From Sphingomonas dokdonensis (GTDB taxonomy: Bacteria; Pseudomonadota; Alphaproteobacteria; Sphingomonadales; Sphingomonadaceae), in NCBI RefSeq assembly GCF_002197685.1, contig NZ_NBBI01000001.1, positions 248,001 to 312,000 of the forward strand: a stretch of DNA of 64,000 nt. The letters are read 5' to 3'. Below the pieces are notes generated by a model that did not search any database, was not told where the DNA came from, and saw only the letters and a list, made by a program, of their open reading frames with translations. The position numbers were made by a program, and so were the translations under genes. How positions within the stretch are numbered: position 1 is the first letter of the stretch; the number at the start of each line of letters is the position of its first letter. Shown here piece after piece: positions 16,948 to 25,770 of the stretch.

Positions 16948-18246
16948 ATGACGAGCATCCCGACCAGCGCCAATTCTCCCCGCCGCGTGCTGCTGGCGAG
17001 TTTCGTCGGCACCGGTGTCGAATTCTACGATTTCTATATCTACGCCACCGCCGCCAGTCTGGTGTTCGGCCAGATTTTCTTTCCCGTCGCCGCGCCCGGC
17101 ATGCAGCAGATGGCCAGTTTCGCCACACTTGCCGTGGCCTTCTTCGCGCGGCCGATCGGCGCGGCGTTCTTCGGGCATTTCGGCGATCGCATCGGGCGTA
17201 AATCGACGCTGGTCGCCAGCCTGCTGACCATGGGCGTCTCGACCACGCTGATCGCCTTTCTCCCGACCTATGCCGATGCCGGCTGGTGGGCGCCGTTGAT
17301 CCTGTGCCTGCTGCGCTTCGGTCAGGGATTCGGACTGGGCGGGGAGTGGGGCGGTGCGGCGCTGCTGGCGGTGGAAAACGCGCCGCCGGGCTGGCGCGCG
17401 CGGTTCGGCAGCGCGCCGCAGATGGGCGCGCCGGCCGGCTTCATCGCGGCGAACGGCCTGTTCCTGCTGCTCGGCCTGTGGCTGACGCCAGACCAGTTCC
17501 GCGACTGGGGCTGGCGCATACCCTTTCTGATCAGCGCCTTGCTGGTCGGGCTTGGCCTGTGGATCCGGCTGAAGCTCACCGAAACACCCGAGTTCGCCGC
17601 CGCACTGGAAGAAGCGCCGCCGCCCGCCGTGCCCTTTGCCGAGCTGGTGCGCCATCACGGCTGGGCGACCATCGCGGGCACGATCGGCGCGATCGCCTGC
17701 TTCGCGCTTTATTACCTCAGCACCGCCTTCGCGCTCGGCTACGGCACCAAGACGCTGGGCTATTCGATGCAATCGATGCTGCTGGTGCAGCTTGGCGCGA
17801 TCCTGTTCATGGCTGTCGGCATCTACGGCTCGGCATGGCTGGCCGACAAACGCTTCGACGAACGCCGCGTGCTCGCTGGCGGCTGTGTGTGCGTGGTGCT
17901 CGCCGGGCCGCTGCTCGGGCCGATGCTGGGCTCCGGCTCGCTCGGGCTCGTCTTCATCTACCTGTCGCTCGCGCTGCTGCTGATGGGCTTCGTCTATGGC
18001 CCGCTGGGCGCGTGGCTGCCCGGCCTGTTCCCGCCGCGGGTGCGCTACACGGGCACGTCGATGGCGTTCAACATCGCCGGCGTGCTCGGTGGTGGCCTGA
18101 CGCCGCTGTTCGCGCAGGCGCTCGCCGACAATGTCGGGCTGAACGCCGTTGGCTGGTACGCCAGCGTCGCCGCCGGGCTGAGCCTCGTCGCGCTGCTCCT
18201 CGCCCGCCCGCGTGCGAACACGCATGCGGTGGTGGTTCAACCCTAA
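16948..18246 (+). CDS. MFS transporter, metabolite:H+ symporter (MHS) family
   Basis: A 432-residue, 12-helix transporter. FVGTGVEFYDFYIYATAASLVFGQIFFP is typical of the MHS family (ShiA, ProP, KgtP), as are ARPIGAAFFGHFGDRIGRKSTL (motif A) and LLRFGQGFGLGGEWGGAALLAVENAP. Substrates of relatives are organic acids, betaines or shikimate; which one here is not told. ATG 16948 follows a very strong GGGGGAGAGGGAGG; the longer frame from 16927 is less likely. The 230-base space before it holds the minus-strand terminator and no plus-strand gene. Confidence 0.92.
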   Translation: MTSIPTSANSPRRVLLASFVGTGVEFYDFYIYATAASLVFGQIFFPVAAPGMQQMASFATLAVAFFARPIGAAFFGHFGDRIGRKSTLVASLLTMGVSTTLIAFLPTYADAGWWAPLILCLLRFGQGFGLGGEWGGAALLAVENAPPGWRARFGSAPQMGAPAGFIAANGLFLLLGLWLTPDQFRDWGWRIPFLISALLVGLGLWIRLKLTETPEFAAALEEAPPPAVPFAELVRHHGWATIAGTIGAIACFALYYLSTAFALGYGTKTLGYSMQSMLLVQLGAILFMAVGIYGSAWLADKRFDERRVLAGGCVCVVLAGPLLGPMLGSGSLGLVFIYLSLALLLMGFVYGPLGAWLPGLFPPRVRYTGTSMAFNIAGVLGGGLTPLFAQALADNVGLNAVGWYASVAAGLSLVALLLARPRANTHAVVVQP

Positions 18247-18251
18247 TCGTG

Positions 18252-18271
18252 CTGCCGCCGGGTGGCGGCAG
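18252..18271. terminator. terminator-like hairpin between convergent genes
   Basis: CTGCCGCC (18252-18259) and GGCGGCAG (18264-18271) pair perfectly around a GGGT loop, between the convergent transporter and rsmD stops. There is no T run, so termination strength is uncertain. Confidence 0.4.
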
Positions 18272-18283
18272 GCAGCGGGTGAA

Positions 18284-18823
18284 TCAGGCGAGCCGCAGCA
18301 GCGTCAGGCGCGCCTTGCCGTAGATCCGCGACGCGTCCTCGACGAAGCCGTCGACCGTCACCGGCTCATTGCGGGCGGTTTCGATGCTTACCCACGTTGC
18401 CGGTCCTGCCCAGCCAAGCCGCGCCAGCTTGTGCAGCGCCACCGCGCCGGCACCGGTGCCATACGGCGGGTCCATCATGATGAGGTCGAGCGGCGCGCGC
18501 GCCGGCCCCAGCGACATGGCGCTACCGGCGCGCACGTCGGTGTTCGGGGCAGACAGGGCGGCGATGTTCGCGCGCAAGGCATCGAGCGCCGCGCGATCCT
18601 GCTCCACGAACAGGCACGAGGCCGCGCCGCGCGACAGCGCCTCCAGCCCCAGCGCGCCCGATCCGGCGAACAGGTCCGCGACCGCCAGCCCTTCCATCGT
18701 GCCGAACCGGCTCACCAGCATGGAAAACAGCGCCTCGCGCGTGCGATCGGCGGTAGGACGCGTGGTGTCACCCTTGGGCGCGACAAGCTGCCGTCCGCGC
18801 CATTGCCCCGCAATGATGCGCAT
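18284..18823 (-). CDS. rsmD: 16S rRNA (guanine-N2)-methyltransferase RsmD
   Basis: A 179-residue SAM-dependent enzyme that methylates G966 of 16S rRNA. MRIIAGQWRGRQLVAPKGDTTRPTADRTREALFSML is the family's hallmark start, VADLFAGSGALGLEALSRGA the SAM site (motif I) and MMDPPYGTG the catalytic DPPY motif. Its start overlaps the rluB stop by one base (TGATG), so the two rRNA-modifying enzymes are translationally coupled. Confidence 0.95.
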   Translation of the reverse strand: MRIIAGQWRGRQLVAPKGDTTRPTADRTREALFSMLVSRFGTMEGLAVADLFAGSGALGLEALSRGAASCLFVEQDRAALDALRANIAALSAPNTDVRAGSAMSLGPARAPLDLIMMDPPYGTGAGAVALHKLARLGWAGPATWVSIETARNEPVTVDGFVEDASRIYGKARLTLLRLA

Positions 18824-20208
18824 CAGCGGCTGCCGCGCGGCTTGGTCGGACGCGGCGGACGTGGCGCCCCATCGCGCCGGCCGGGGGCGCCGGTGCGGTT
18901 GGGGTCACGCGCGCGGGCGCCGCCACTCGGCCGATCGGGCTTCTCGAAGCGGCCAGGCCCGTCCGAACGTGCCGCTCCATCCGAGCGAGCCGCCCCGCCC
19001 GATCGCGCAGCTCCGCCGGGTCGGGTGGCCCGGTCACCGCGCACGGTATCACCGGAACGTGCCGGGCTTGCCAACCTGATGGGCCGATCGGTGCGCGTGG
19101 CATCACCGGTTCGCATGGGCCGGGCAGGGCTATCCGCCCCCGCGGTGCGCCCCGCACGACTAGCCGAAGCGGGCGCCTCCTCGCCGCGATCCTGTCGAAA
19201 CGAGCGGGACCGTTCGGTGCGGCCGCCCCCGTCGCGCACGGCGAGCGAGCCGTCGGCGCGTTGCCGCGGACCCTTGGCCGGCTTCAGGCGGCCTTTGCCC
19301 GCCGGTCGTTGACCTTTCGCCCCATCGCCGACAGCCCCTCTGCCGCCGCTGGGCGCTAAACGAGCGCCGGCGGGCAATCCCCCCACCTCGCGCGGCGCCT
19401 CGCTCGCGACCGGTGCCACCCCGCGCCGTCGCGCCGGCTGCGGCAGTTCGCGCCGCGTCGGATCGGCCTGGAATGCCTCCACGTCATGATGACGCACCTC
19501 ACCGATCTGCCCGGGCGACAGGTCACCCAGCACGAACGGGCCATAGCGGGTGCGGATCAGCCGGCTGACTTGCAGGCCGAGGTGTTCCAGCACGCGCCGC
19601 ACCTCGCGATTCTTGCCTTCCTTCAGGATCAGCTCGATCCACAGGTTCGCGCCCGTGCGCCGCTCGATATTTGCGTCGATCGAGCCATAGCGCACGCCCT
19701 CGATCTCGACTCCGTGGATCAGCTCCTCGAGCTGCGGCTGGCTCACCTTCCCATAGGCCCGCGCACGATAGGCGCGCTCCACCCCCGTTGCGGGCAGCTC
19801 CAGCTGGCGCTTCAGCCCACCGTCGGTGGTCATCAGCAACAGCCCCTCGGTGTTGAGGTCGAGCCGGCCGACCGGCATCAGTCGCGGCAGCCCCTTGGGC
19901 AGGCGATCGTAAATCGTCGCGCGGCCCTGCGGATCGCGCTCGGTCGTCAGCACGCCGGTCGGCTTGTGAAACAGGAACAGCCGCGCGGCCTCGGGCGCGG
20001 CGACCGCATTGCCGTCCACCGTCACCCCATCGAGCGACGGCAGCAGCGTGGCGGGCGTTTCCACCGGCGCGCCGTTCAGCGCGACTCGCCCCTCCTCGAT
20101 CATGCGTTCGATCTCCCGCCGCGAGGCGACGCCGGCGCGGGCGAGCAGTTTGGCGATACGGTGCAAGGGCGCCTGCGACGGCGATTGGGCGCGCGAAGAA
20201 CTCGACAT
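18823..20208 (-). CDS. rluB: 23S rRNA pseudouridine synthase RluB-type with long basic tail
   Basis: A 461-residue protein. An S4 domain (HRIAKLLARAGVASRREIERMI) is followed by the RsuA/RluB catalytic core with PVGRLDLNTEGLLLMTTDGG (catalytic Asp) and LKEGKNREVRRVLEHLGL. The RluB-like core ends at about residue 250; the remaining 210 residues are a disordered Arg/Gly/Ala/Pro-rich tail with repeats such as ARSGGAARSDGAARSDG. Such tails occur in other alphaproteobacterial homologues and probably bind RNA. ATG 20208 is chosen because the family alignment begins just after; the open frame to 20400 runs into the response regulator's region. Confidence 0.88.
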   Translation of the reverse strand: MSSSSRAQSPSQAPLHRIAKLLARAGVASRREIERMIEEGRVALNGAPVETPATLLPSLDGVTVDGNAVAAPEAARLFLFHKPTGVLTTERDPQGRATIYDRLPKGLPRLMPVGRLDLNTEGLLLMTTDGGLKRQLELPATGVERAYRARAYGKVSQPQLEELIHGVEIEGVRYGSIDANIERRTGANLWIELILKEGKNREVRRVLEHLGLQVSRLIRTRYGPFVLGDLSPGQIGEVRHHDVEAFQADPTRRELPQPARRRGVAPVASEAPREVGGLPAGARLAPSGGRGAVGDGAKGQRPAGKGRLKPAKGPRQRADGSLAVRDGGGRTERSRSFRQDRGEEAPASASRAGRTAGADSPARPMRTGDATRTDRPIRLASPARSGDTVRGDRATRPGGAARSGGAARSDGAARSDGPGRFEKPDRPSGGARARDPNRTGAPGRRDGAPRPPRPTKPRGSR

Positions 20209-20323
20209 GGCGCGCCTGATATATCGGTTATGCCGCAGGCGCGAAATTATTTGCGTCCGAGCGGCGACAGACGCGTTATGTTCACGGGGCCACGGTCGTA
20301 ACGAACAGCGCGGAACGCAGATA

Positions 20324-20785
20324 ATGATCTTCGGCAAGCGGAAACGGTCGATCGTTCGGCTCCTCGTGGTGGAGGACGAGCCGCTGGTCGCCTTTGACAC
20401 CGAATATCTGCTGCGTGAGCAGGATTATGAAATCGTCGCCACCGTTGATCGGGTGGCGCACGCGCTGGCGATCCTGAACGAGGCGAGCGACATTCATCTG
20501 GTGCTGGCCGATCTCGGCCTTGCCGACGGCAGCGGTCTCGAGGTGGCGCGCGTTGCCGGCGAGCATGGCGTGCCCGTGATGATCGTCACCGGCCATTGCC
20601 CGCCGGAGGCCGAGGGCATGGCGATGGGGTGCCTCATCAAGCCCTATGCGCCGCGCGACCTGCTGGCGGCGATCCGCGTCATCGAGGACGTTTGCGAGGG
20701 ATCGCGCCCCCGCAAGCTACCGAGCGGCTTTCGCCTGTTTTCCCGCGAACTGCCGGGCAAGGCGGACAGCGCGGCAGCAAGCTGA
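20324..20785 (+). CDS. single-domain response regulator
   Basis: A 153-residue receiver domain. LLVVEDEPLVAFDTEYLL holds the acidic pocket (Glu17, Asp18), VLADLGLADGSG the phospho-acceptor Asp63, VTGH the switch Thr89 and CLIKPYAPRDLL the Lys106. No output domain follows; about 25 C-terminal residues are basic and unstructured. No kinase gene is near, so it is an orphan, perhaps acting by protein contact. It is divergent from rluB with about 115 bases between starts, which hold a candidate minus-strand -10 (GATATAT) for rluB. Confidence 0.88.
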   Translation: MIFGKRKRSIVRLLVVEDEPLVAFDTEYLLREQDYEIVATVDRVAHALAILNEASDIHLVLADLGLADGSGLEVARVAGEHGVPVMIVTGHCPPEAEGMAMGCLIKPYAPRDLLAAIRVIEDVCEGSRPRKLPSGFRLFSRELPGKADSAAAS

Positions 20786-20848
20786 CGACAGCGCCGGGCT
20801 GGTCTGCCGGCCTGTCGTCGCTCCCGTCGTACTAAGTGAACCTGCGCC

Positions 20849-21007
20849 TCAGGCGCTCGGCTGTACCGGCGCCGGATCGGTGCCCGGCGATGCCGGCGCG
20901 GGCTGATCCACATCCGGGCTCGGCGGGGCGACTTCAGGTGGCGGTGCGGCAGGCTCGGGGGGCTGGCTGGGCTGGACCGGCTGCTCGGGCGGTGGGGTGG
21001 TGGCCAT
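20849..21007 (-). CDS. small proline-rich protein
   Basis: A 52-residue acidic, proline-dominated protein (MATTPPPEQPVQPSQPP, then repeated PPEVAPPSPDVDQP-like units). It has no signal peptide or membrane helix and must be disordered. AGAGGAC about eight bases before the ATG gives a good ribosome site, which is the main evidence that it is real. I do not recognise a function. Confidence 0.55.
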   Translation of the reverse strand: MATTPPPEQPVQPSQPPEPAAPPPEVAPPSPDVDQPAPASPGTDPAPVQPSA

Positions 21008-21068
21008 GATGTTTTGTCCTCTTCTGCGGGAATAACGCGCGGGCGAGCATGCGGGTTGCCGGCAATGC

Positions 21069-21095
21069 TTGCGGGGAGCCGCGGCGCGGTATAGA
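21069..21095 (+). promoter_or_regulatory. possible promoter of tRNA-Leu
   Basis: TTGCGG (21069-21074) and TATAGA (21090-21095) with a short 15-base spacer sit about 25 bases before the tRNA. The -10 is convincing, the -35 weak. Confidence 0.3.
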
Positions 21096-21120
21096 GGCCC
21101 GCGACCGACGGTGCCTTTTT

Positions 21121-21205
21121 GCGGGCGTGGCGGAACTGGTAGACGCGCTGGATTTAGGTTCCAGTATCGCAAGATGTGGGGGTTCGAGTCCCTTCGCCCG
21201 CACCA
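21121..21205 (+). tRNA. tRNA-Leu, anticodon UAG
   Basis: An 85-base tRNA with encoded CCA. The acceptor stem GCGGGCG/CGCCCGC pairs perfectly; the anticodon stem CTGGA/TCCAG encloses loop TTTAGGT with anticodon TAG (21155-21157), reading CUA (and CUN by wobble). A long variable arm (TATCGCAAGATG) marks a class II tRNA, and GGTTCGAGTCC is the T arm. It lies 60 bases upstream of tig. Confidence 0.96.
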
Positions 21206-21267
21206 GTCATCCGCGGCGTGCCCGCGGACAGGCACCATCCACGAAATTTTCTGTTGAAGGCACGAAG

Positions 21268-22938
21268 ATGCAGACTGTCGAGACGTTGAACGAGGGCCTG
21301 AAGCGCGCCTACACGCTGACCATCCCGGCGGCCGAGATCGAAAGCCGCGTCGATGCGGAGCTGAAGCGCGTCGCGCCGCAGGTGCGCATGCCCGGCTTCC
21401 GCCCCGGCAAGGTGCCGGCGAACATCGTGCGCAAGATGCACGGCCCCGCGCTGATGCAGGAAGCGCTCAACACCTCGATCCAGGAAGGCATCCAGTCGCT
21501 GATCGCCGAGCAGCAGCTGCGTCCGGCGATCCAGCCGTCCGTTGCGCTTGGCCAGGGCTATGAGCCGGGCAAGGACGCCGAGCTGACGGTTGAGCTGGAG
21601 GTGCTGCCGCAGGTGCCCGCACCCGCGCTCGACGACCTGAAGCTCGAGAAGCTGGTCGTCCCGGCTGCCGACGAGGTGATCGACGAGCAGCTGCAGAAGT
21701 TCGCGGACCAGACCAAGAGCTGGAACGACACGGACGAGGGCTATGCCGCGCAGACCGGCGACCTCGTCACCATGGACTTCGTCGGCAAGACGATGGACGG
21801 CGTCGCCTTCGACGGCGGCACCGGCACTGACATGGCGGTGGAGCTCGGCTCGGGTCGTCTGATCCCGGGCTTCGAGGATCAGGTCGTCGGCGCCAAGGCC
21901 GGCGAAGAGCGCCAGATCACCGTGACCTTCCCCGAGGAATATCAGGCCAAGGAACTCGCCGGTCAGGACGCGACCTTCGATCTCACCATCAAGTCGGTGA
22001 AGACGGCCGGCGAGGCGAAGATCGACGAGGATCTGGCCAAGAACCTCGGCCTCGAGAGCCTGGAGCAGCTGCGCGGCCTGGTTCGCGGTCAGGTCGAGCA
22101 GGAGCTCAACAACCTCACCCGCACGCACATGAAGCGCAAGCTGCTCGACCAGCTCGCCGCGGGCCACGATTTCGAGGTGCCGCCGTCGATGGTCGAGGCG
22201 GAATTCTCGCAGATCTGGCAGCAGCTGGAGCATGAGGCTACCCATGAGCCCGATCCCAAGGCGGCCATGGAGGAGATGGAGAAGGAGCGCGACGATTACC
22301 GCAAGATCGCCGAGCGCCGCGTCCGTCTCGGCCTGCTGCTGAGCGAGATCGGCCAGGCCAACGGCGTCGAAGTGACCCAGCAGGAAATGAACCGCCTGAT
22401 CGGTCAGGCCGCGCAGCAGTATCGCGGCGAGGACCAGACGCGCTTCATCCAGTACGTCCAGCAGGATCCGATGGCGGCGGCTCAGCTGCGCGCGCCGTTG
22501 TACGAGGACAAGGTCGTCGACTTCCTGTTCGACAAGGCCGACGTGACCGAGCGCGAGACGACCCGCGAGGAGCTGGAAGCCGCGATCGAGAGCGAGGACG
22601 GTTTCGCGACCGGCACGCACCATCACGATCACGACAACCACAAGCCCAAGCAGAAGAAGGCGGCGGCCAAGAAGAAGGCCGACGACGCACCGGTCGACGA
22701 AGCCGCGGCTCCGGGCGAGGGCGAGGCTGAGGTGAAGCCGGCGAAGAAGCCGGCCGCCAAGAAGAAGGCAGCCGAGGCGCCGGCCGAGGGCGGCGAGGAA
22801 GCGGCCGCGCCGGCGAAGAAGCCGGCTGCGAAGAAGGCGGCTGCCAAGCCCGCCGCGACGGACGAGGCAGGCGCGGCGGAAGCCAAGCCGGCGAAGAAGG
22901 CTCCGGCCAAGAAGGCGGCGCCCAAGACCGAGGGCTAA
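21268..22938 (+). CDS. tig: trigger factor with extended Lys/Ala/Pro tail
   Basis: A 556-residue ribosome-bound chaperone and peptidyl-prolyl isomerase. MPGFRPGKVPANIV carries the ribosome-binding signature (GFRxGKxP), GDLVTMDFVGKTMDGVAFDGG starts the FKBP-like domain (about 165-245), then the helical chaperone arms. From about residue 448 a tail of some 108 residues follows: a His cluster (THHHDHDNH) and then repeats of the type AKKPAAKK. Typical trigger factors end near 430-450. ATG 21268 is chosen by homology; the open frame upstream runs through tRNA-Leu. The tail may bind RNA or ribosomes; this is inference. Confidence 0.96.
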   Translation: MQTVETLNEGLKRAYTLTIPAAEIESRVDAELKRVAPQVRMPGFRPGKVPANIVRKMHGPALMQEALNTSIQEGIQSLIAEQQLRPAIQPSVALGQGYEPGKDAELTVELEVLPQVPAPALDDLKLEKLVVPAADEVIDEQLQKFADQTKSWNDTDEGYAAQTGDLVTMDFVGKTMDGVAFDGGTGTDMAVELGSGRLIPGFEDQVVGAKAGEERQITVTFPEEYQAKELAGQDATFDLTIKSVKTAGEAKIDEDLAKNLGLESLEQLRGLVRGQVEQELNNLTRTHMKRKLLDQLAAGHDFEVPPSMVEAEFSQIWQQLEHEATHEPDPKAAMEEMEKERDDYRKIAERRVRLGLLLSEIGQANGVEVTQQEMNRLIGQAAQQYRGEDQTRFIQYVQQDPMAAAQLRAPLYEDKVVDFLFDKADVTERETTREELEAAIESEDGFATGTHHHDHDNHKPKQKKAAAKKKADDAPVDEAAAPGEGEAEVKPAKKPAAKKKAAEAPAEGGEEAAAPAKKPAAKKAAAKPAATDEAGAAEAKPAKKAPAKKAAPKTEG

Positions 22939-22962
22939 CCGCCGCGGCGTATCGCCGATTGC

Positions 22963-23026
22963 CACCCCGGATCGGGAAAGAGGTGCTGCCCCGCGGTGGG
23001 CAGCACCTCGGACCAGGTCCGGGGTG
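22963..23026. repeat. nested double inverted repeat after tig
   Basis: An outer pair CACCCCGGA (22963-22971)/TCCGGGGTG (23018-23026) encloses a perfect 12-base stem GAGGTGCTGCCC (22980-22991)/GGGCAGCACCTC (22998-23009) with loop CGCGGT. There is no T run. It may end tig transcription or act as an RNA structure. The rest of this 217-base space holds a small GCAGGA/TCCTGC hairpin and no gene. Confidence 0.7.
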
Positions 23027-23156
23027 TCGTGCTTTCGGAAGGTGGCGTCGCGCGGCTTGTGTCGGCATCCACCCTTCCGCAAGACTCTCCGGCTAGTGGC
23101 TGCGCGAAGCAGTGCGCCCGCAGGACCATCCTGCGGGGCGACGGAAGGACCCGACC

Positions 23157-24098
23157 TTGCTCGAACCAGTGCGTGAGCCGACAATCGCCGTGCTGCTGCC
23201 TTGCTACAACGAAGAGGCGGCCATTGCGCAGACCGTGGCGGGCTTCCGCGCCGCTTTGCCGGGCGCGACGATCTACGTGTACGACAACAATTCGCGTGAC
23301 CGAACGGTAGAGGTTGCCCGTGCTGCCGGCGCCATCGTCCGTACCGAGCGAATTCAGGGGAAGGGCGCGGTCGTGCGCCGGATGTTCGGCGATATCGATG
23401 CCGACGTCTATGTGATGGCGGATGGCGACGCGACCTATGACGCGGCCTCTGCGCCGGCGCTGGTCAACCGCATGCTGGAGGAGCAGCTCGACATGGTGGT
23501 CGGCTGCCGCGTGGGCGAAGCCGCCGCCGCCTATCGCCGCGGTCATCGCCTCGGCAATGCGATGCTCACCGGCATGCTCGCGCAGCTCTTCGGACGCAGC
23601 TTCACCGATATTCTAAGCGGTTACCGCGTCTTCTCGCGGCGGTTCGTGAAGAGCTTCCCCGTGCTGTCGGTCGGCTTCGAGATCGAAACCGAGATCTCCG
23701 TTCACGCGCTTGAGCTGAAGATGCCGGTCGGAGAGGTCGAGACGCCCTATTTCGCGCGGCCGGAAGGGTCGGTGTCGAAGCTCAGCACCTATCGCGACGG
23801 CTGGCGTATCCTCGGCACGATCGCGACGCTCTATCGCATCGAGCGGCCGCTCTGGTTCTACGGCGCCTTTGGCGCGGCGCTGCTGCTGCTCGCCATCATC
23901 CTCGCGGTGCCGCTGGCGATCACCTATGCGCAGACCGGCCTGGTGCCCCGTTTCCCCACCGCGATCCTCGCCACCGGGCTCACCATCCTTGCCGCGCTGT
24001 CGCTGTTCGCCGGGCTAATCCTCGACACGGTGGTGCGTGGCCGGCTTGAGGTGCGCCGTCTGGCCTATCTCGGCTACCCCGCGCCGCAGGCGCGCTAA
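23157..24098 (+). CDS. family 2 glycosyltransferase with C-terminal membrane helices
   Basis: A 313-residue enzyme. IAVLLPCYNEEAAIAQTV is the GT-A nucleotide-binding start, YDNNSRDRTVEVARAAG follows, and YVMADGDATYD holds the metal-binding D-x-D; GYRVFSRRFVKSFP and EIETEISVHALE are typical of dolichol/polyprenyl-phosphate glycosyltransferases. Two helices close the protein (about residues 237-260 and 275-298). It probably charges a lipid carrier or modifies an envelope glycolipid. The start is uncertain: TTG 23157 has GGAAGGA seven bases upstream; GTG 23169 and GTG 23112 are alternatives. Confidence 0.85.
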   Translation: MLEPVREPTIAVLLPCYNEEAAIAQTVAGFRAALPGATIYVYDNNSRDRTVEVARAAGAIVRTERIQGKGAVVRRMFGDIDADVYVMADGDATYDAASAPALVNRMLEEQLDMVVGCRVGEAAAAYRRGHRLGNAMLTGMLAQLFGRSFTDILSGYRVFSRRFVKSFPVLSVGFEIETEISVHALELKMPVGEVETPYFARPEGSVSKLSTYRDGWRILGTIATLYRIERPLWFYGAFGAALLLLAIILAVPLAITYAQTGLVPRFPTAILATGLTILAALSLFAGLILDTVVRGRLEVRRLAYLGYPAPQAR

Positions 24099-24139
24099 AG
24101 CCGCTAGGCGCGATCAAACAACTGGCTTACGCTGCGCTT

Positions 24140-24931
24140 ATGGCATCATCGCTCTTCGGCCGCTCGGCGGCTTTTCTCGTCCTCGCTGCGGCTTGGGCGA
24201 CCGGCGCCACGGCACAGGAGCAGCCGCGCCGCACCCGTGTCGCGCTGGGGCCGCAGCTAGTCCCGCGCTATCCCGGCGCGGACGGCCATGTGGTGCGACC
24301 GTTCCTCGATTTCAGCCGAGTAAGCGGCGACACGCCGTTCCCGTTCGAGGCCGCGGACGAAAGCTCCAGCATCTCGATCGTCAACTCGAATGGTTTCGCC
24401 TTCGGCCCGGCGCTCAGTTTTGAAGGATCGCGCCGCACGCGCGACATACCCGGGCTGCCGCGCGTCGGCTTTACCGTCGAAGTCGGCGGGTTCGCGCAAT
24501 ATACGGCAAGCGCGGTGCCGATCCGCGGGCGTGTCGAACTGCGCCAGGGGATCGGCGGGCACAAGGGGCTCATCGGCATGGCGGGGGTCGATTACATAGC
24601 GCGCGAGCGCGACGAATGGCTGTTCTCGATCGGTCCGCGCGTCACCTTCTCGAACGGCAAGTACCAGCGCGCCTATTTCGGCGTGCCGCTTGACGCGGTC
24701 GCCGGCTCCGGGCTGCCGGGCTTTCGCCCTTCGGGCGGGATCCACGCGGTCGGGGTCAATGCCGGCTTTCTGAAGCAGTTGAGCCGCAACTGGGGCATCA
24801 CCACCTACGCCAAGTACGACCGGCTCATCGATGATGCCGGCGACTCGCCGGTGGTGCGGCGCTTCGGTGATCGCAATCAATTGTCGGGCGGCGTGGCGCT
24901 TAGTTACACCTTCTTTGGCCGCGCCAACTAA
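24140..24931 (+). CDS. MipA/OmpV family outer-membrane protein
   Basis: A 263-residue outer-membrane beta-barrel with a signal peptide (AAFLVLAAAWATGATAQ). RRTRVALGPQLVPRYPGADG is the usual MipA start, followed by alternating strands and the C-terminal GGVALSYTFFGRAN. Members are linked to murein synthesis (MipA) or act as porin-like proteins; the role here is not known. It stands alone, 41 bases after the glycosyltransferase. Confidence 0.85.
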   Translation: MASSLFGRSAAFLVLAAAWATGATAQEQPRRTRVALGPQLVPRYPGADGHVVRPFLDFSRVSGDTPFPFEAADESSSISIVNSNGFAFGPALSFEGSRRTRDIPGLPRVGFTVEVGGFAQYTASAVPIRGRVELRQGIGGHKGLIGMAGVDYIARERDEWLFSIGPRVTFSNGKYQRAYFGVPLDAVAGSGLPGFRPSGGIHAVGVNAGFLKQLSRNWGITTYAKYDRLIDDAGDSPVVRRFGDRNQLSGGVALSYTFFGRAN

Positions 24932-24940
24932 ACCGGCCCA

Positions 24941-24970
24941 CTTGAAGTCGCACGCCGAGCGCGCGACATA
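24941..24970 (+). promoter_or_regulatory. possible heat-shock (sigma-32) promoter of clpP
   Basis: CTTGAA (24941-24946) and GACATA (24965-24970) with an 18-base spacer resemble a sigma-32 promoter (CTTGAA ... CCCATnT). It lies about 30 bases before ATG 25002. The -10 match is partial. Confidence 0.35.
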
Positions 24971-25001
24971 GGTGGCCTAGAGGCATAAGAGAGATTTTTT
25001 C

Positions 25002-25691
25002 ATGCACAATCCGTTCGAGACCGGCGACTTCGCAGGCGCCCTGGCGCGCGCCGGGGTCGGCATGCAGCAGACGCAGGCCGGGCTCGTTCCCATCGTGATC
25101 GAGCAGTCGAACCGTGGCGAGCGTTCGTTCGACATCTTCAGCCGCCTGCTGCGCGAGCGCATCGTGTTCGTGACCGGCGGCGTCGAGGACGGCATGGCCA
25201 GCCTGATCACCGCGCAGCTGTTGTTCCTTGAATCGGAAAATCCGAAGAAGGACATCTTCATGTACATCAACTCGCCGGGCGGTGTCGTCACGGCGGGCAT
25301 GGCGATCCATGACACGATGAACTACATCCGGCCGCGCGTCGGCACGGTGTGCATCGGCCAGGCCGCCTCGATGGGCAGCTTCCTTCTCTCGGCGGGCGAG
25401 CCGGGGATGCGCGTGGCACTGACCAACGCGCGCATCATGATCCACCAGCCGTCGGGCGGCGCGCAGGGCATGGCCAGCGACATCGAGATCCAGGCCAAGG
25501 AAATCCTGCGCATCCGGCATCGCATGAACGAGCTGTATGCCAAGTACACCGGCAAGCCGATCGAGGTGATCGAGAAGGCGATGGATCGCGACAAGTTCCT
25601 CAGCGCGGACGAGGCCAGGGAATTCGGCCTGATCGACGAGGTGTTCGACAAGCGGCCGGCGCCCGCCGACGACGCGGCGGCGGCGGCCTGA
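25002..25691 (+). CDS. clpP: ATP-dependent Clp protease, proteolytic subunit
   Basis: A 229-residue serine protease subunit. [33 protein letters not shown] with the active Ser123, [10 protein letters not shown] with His148 and [11 protein letters not shown] with Asp197 complete the triad. The product is a tetradecamer that degrades proteins unfolded by ClpX (next gene, 79 bases downstream) or ClpA. The Ala-rich end (PADDAAAAA) is not conserved. In alphaproteobacteria ClpXP also degrades proteins tagged by tmRNA, which is encoded at 52.6 kb. Confidence 0.97.
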   Translation: MHNPFETGDFAGALARAGVGMQQTQAGLVPIVIEQSNRGERSFDIFSRLLRERIVFVTGGVEDGMASLITAQLLFLESENPKKDIFMYINSPGGVVTAGMAIHDTMNYIRPRVGTVCIGQAASMGSFLLSAGEPGMRVALTNARIMIHQPSGGAQGMASDIEIQAKEILRIRHRMNELYAKYTGKPIEVIEKAMDRDKFLSADEAREFGLIDEVFDKRPAPADDAAAAA

Positions 25692-25770
25692 TCACCGTTT
25701 GCGCGTTTTCCGGCATTGCCGGATCAAGATCGGCCGGGTTACCATGCCTGGCCGAAAAGGATGTGATTGA

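Noticed and set aside
21154..23184. 676-codon minus frame
   Set aside because: Antisense to tig and through tRNA-Leu; Leu/Arg-rich shadow with no recognisable domain.
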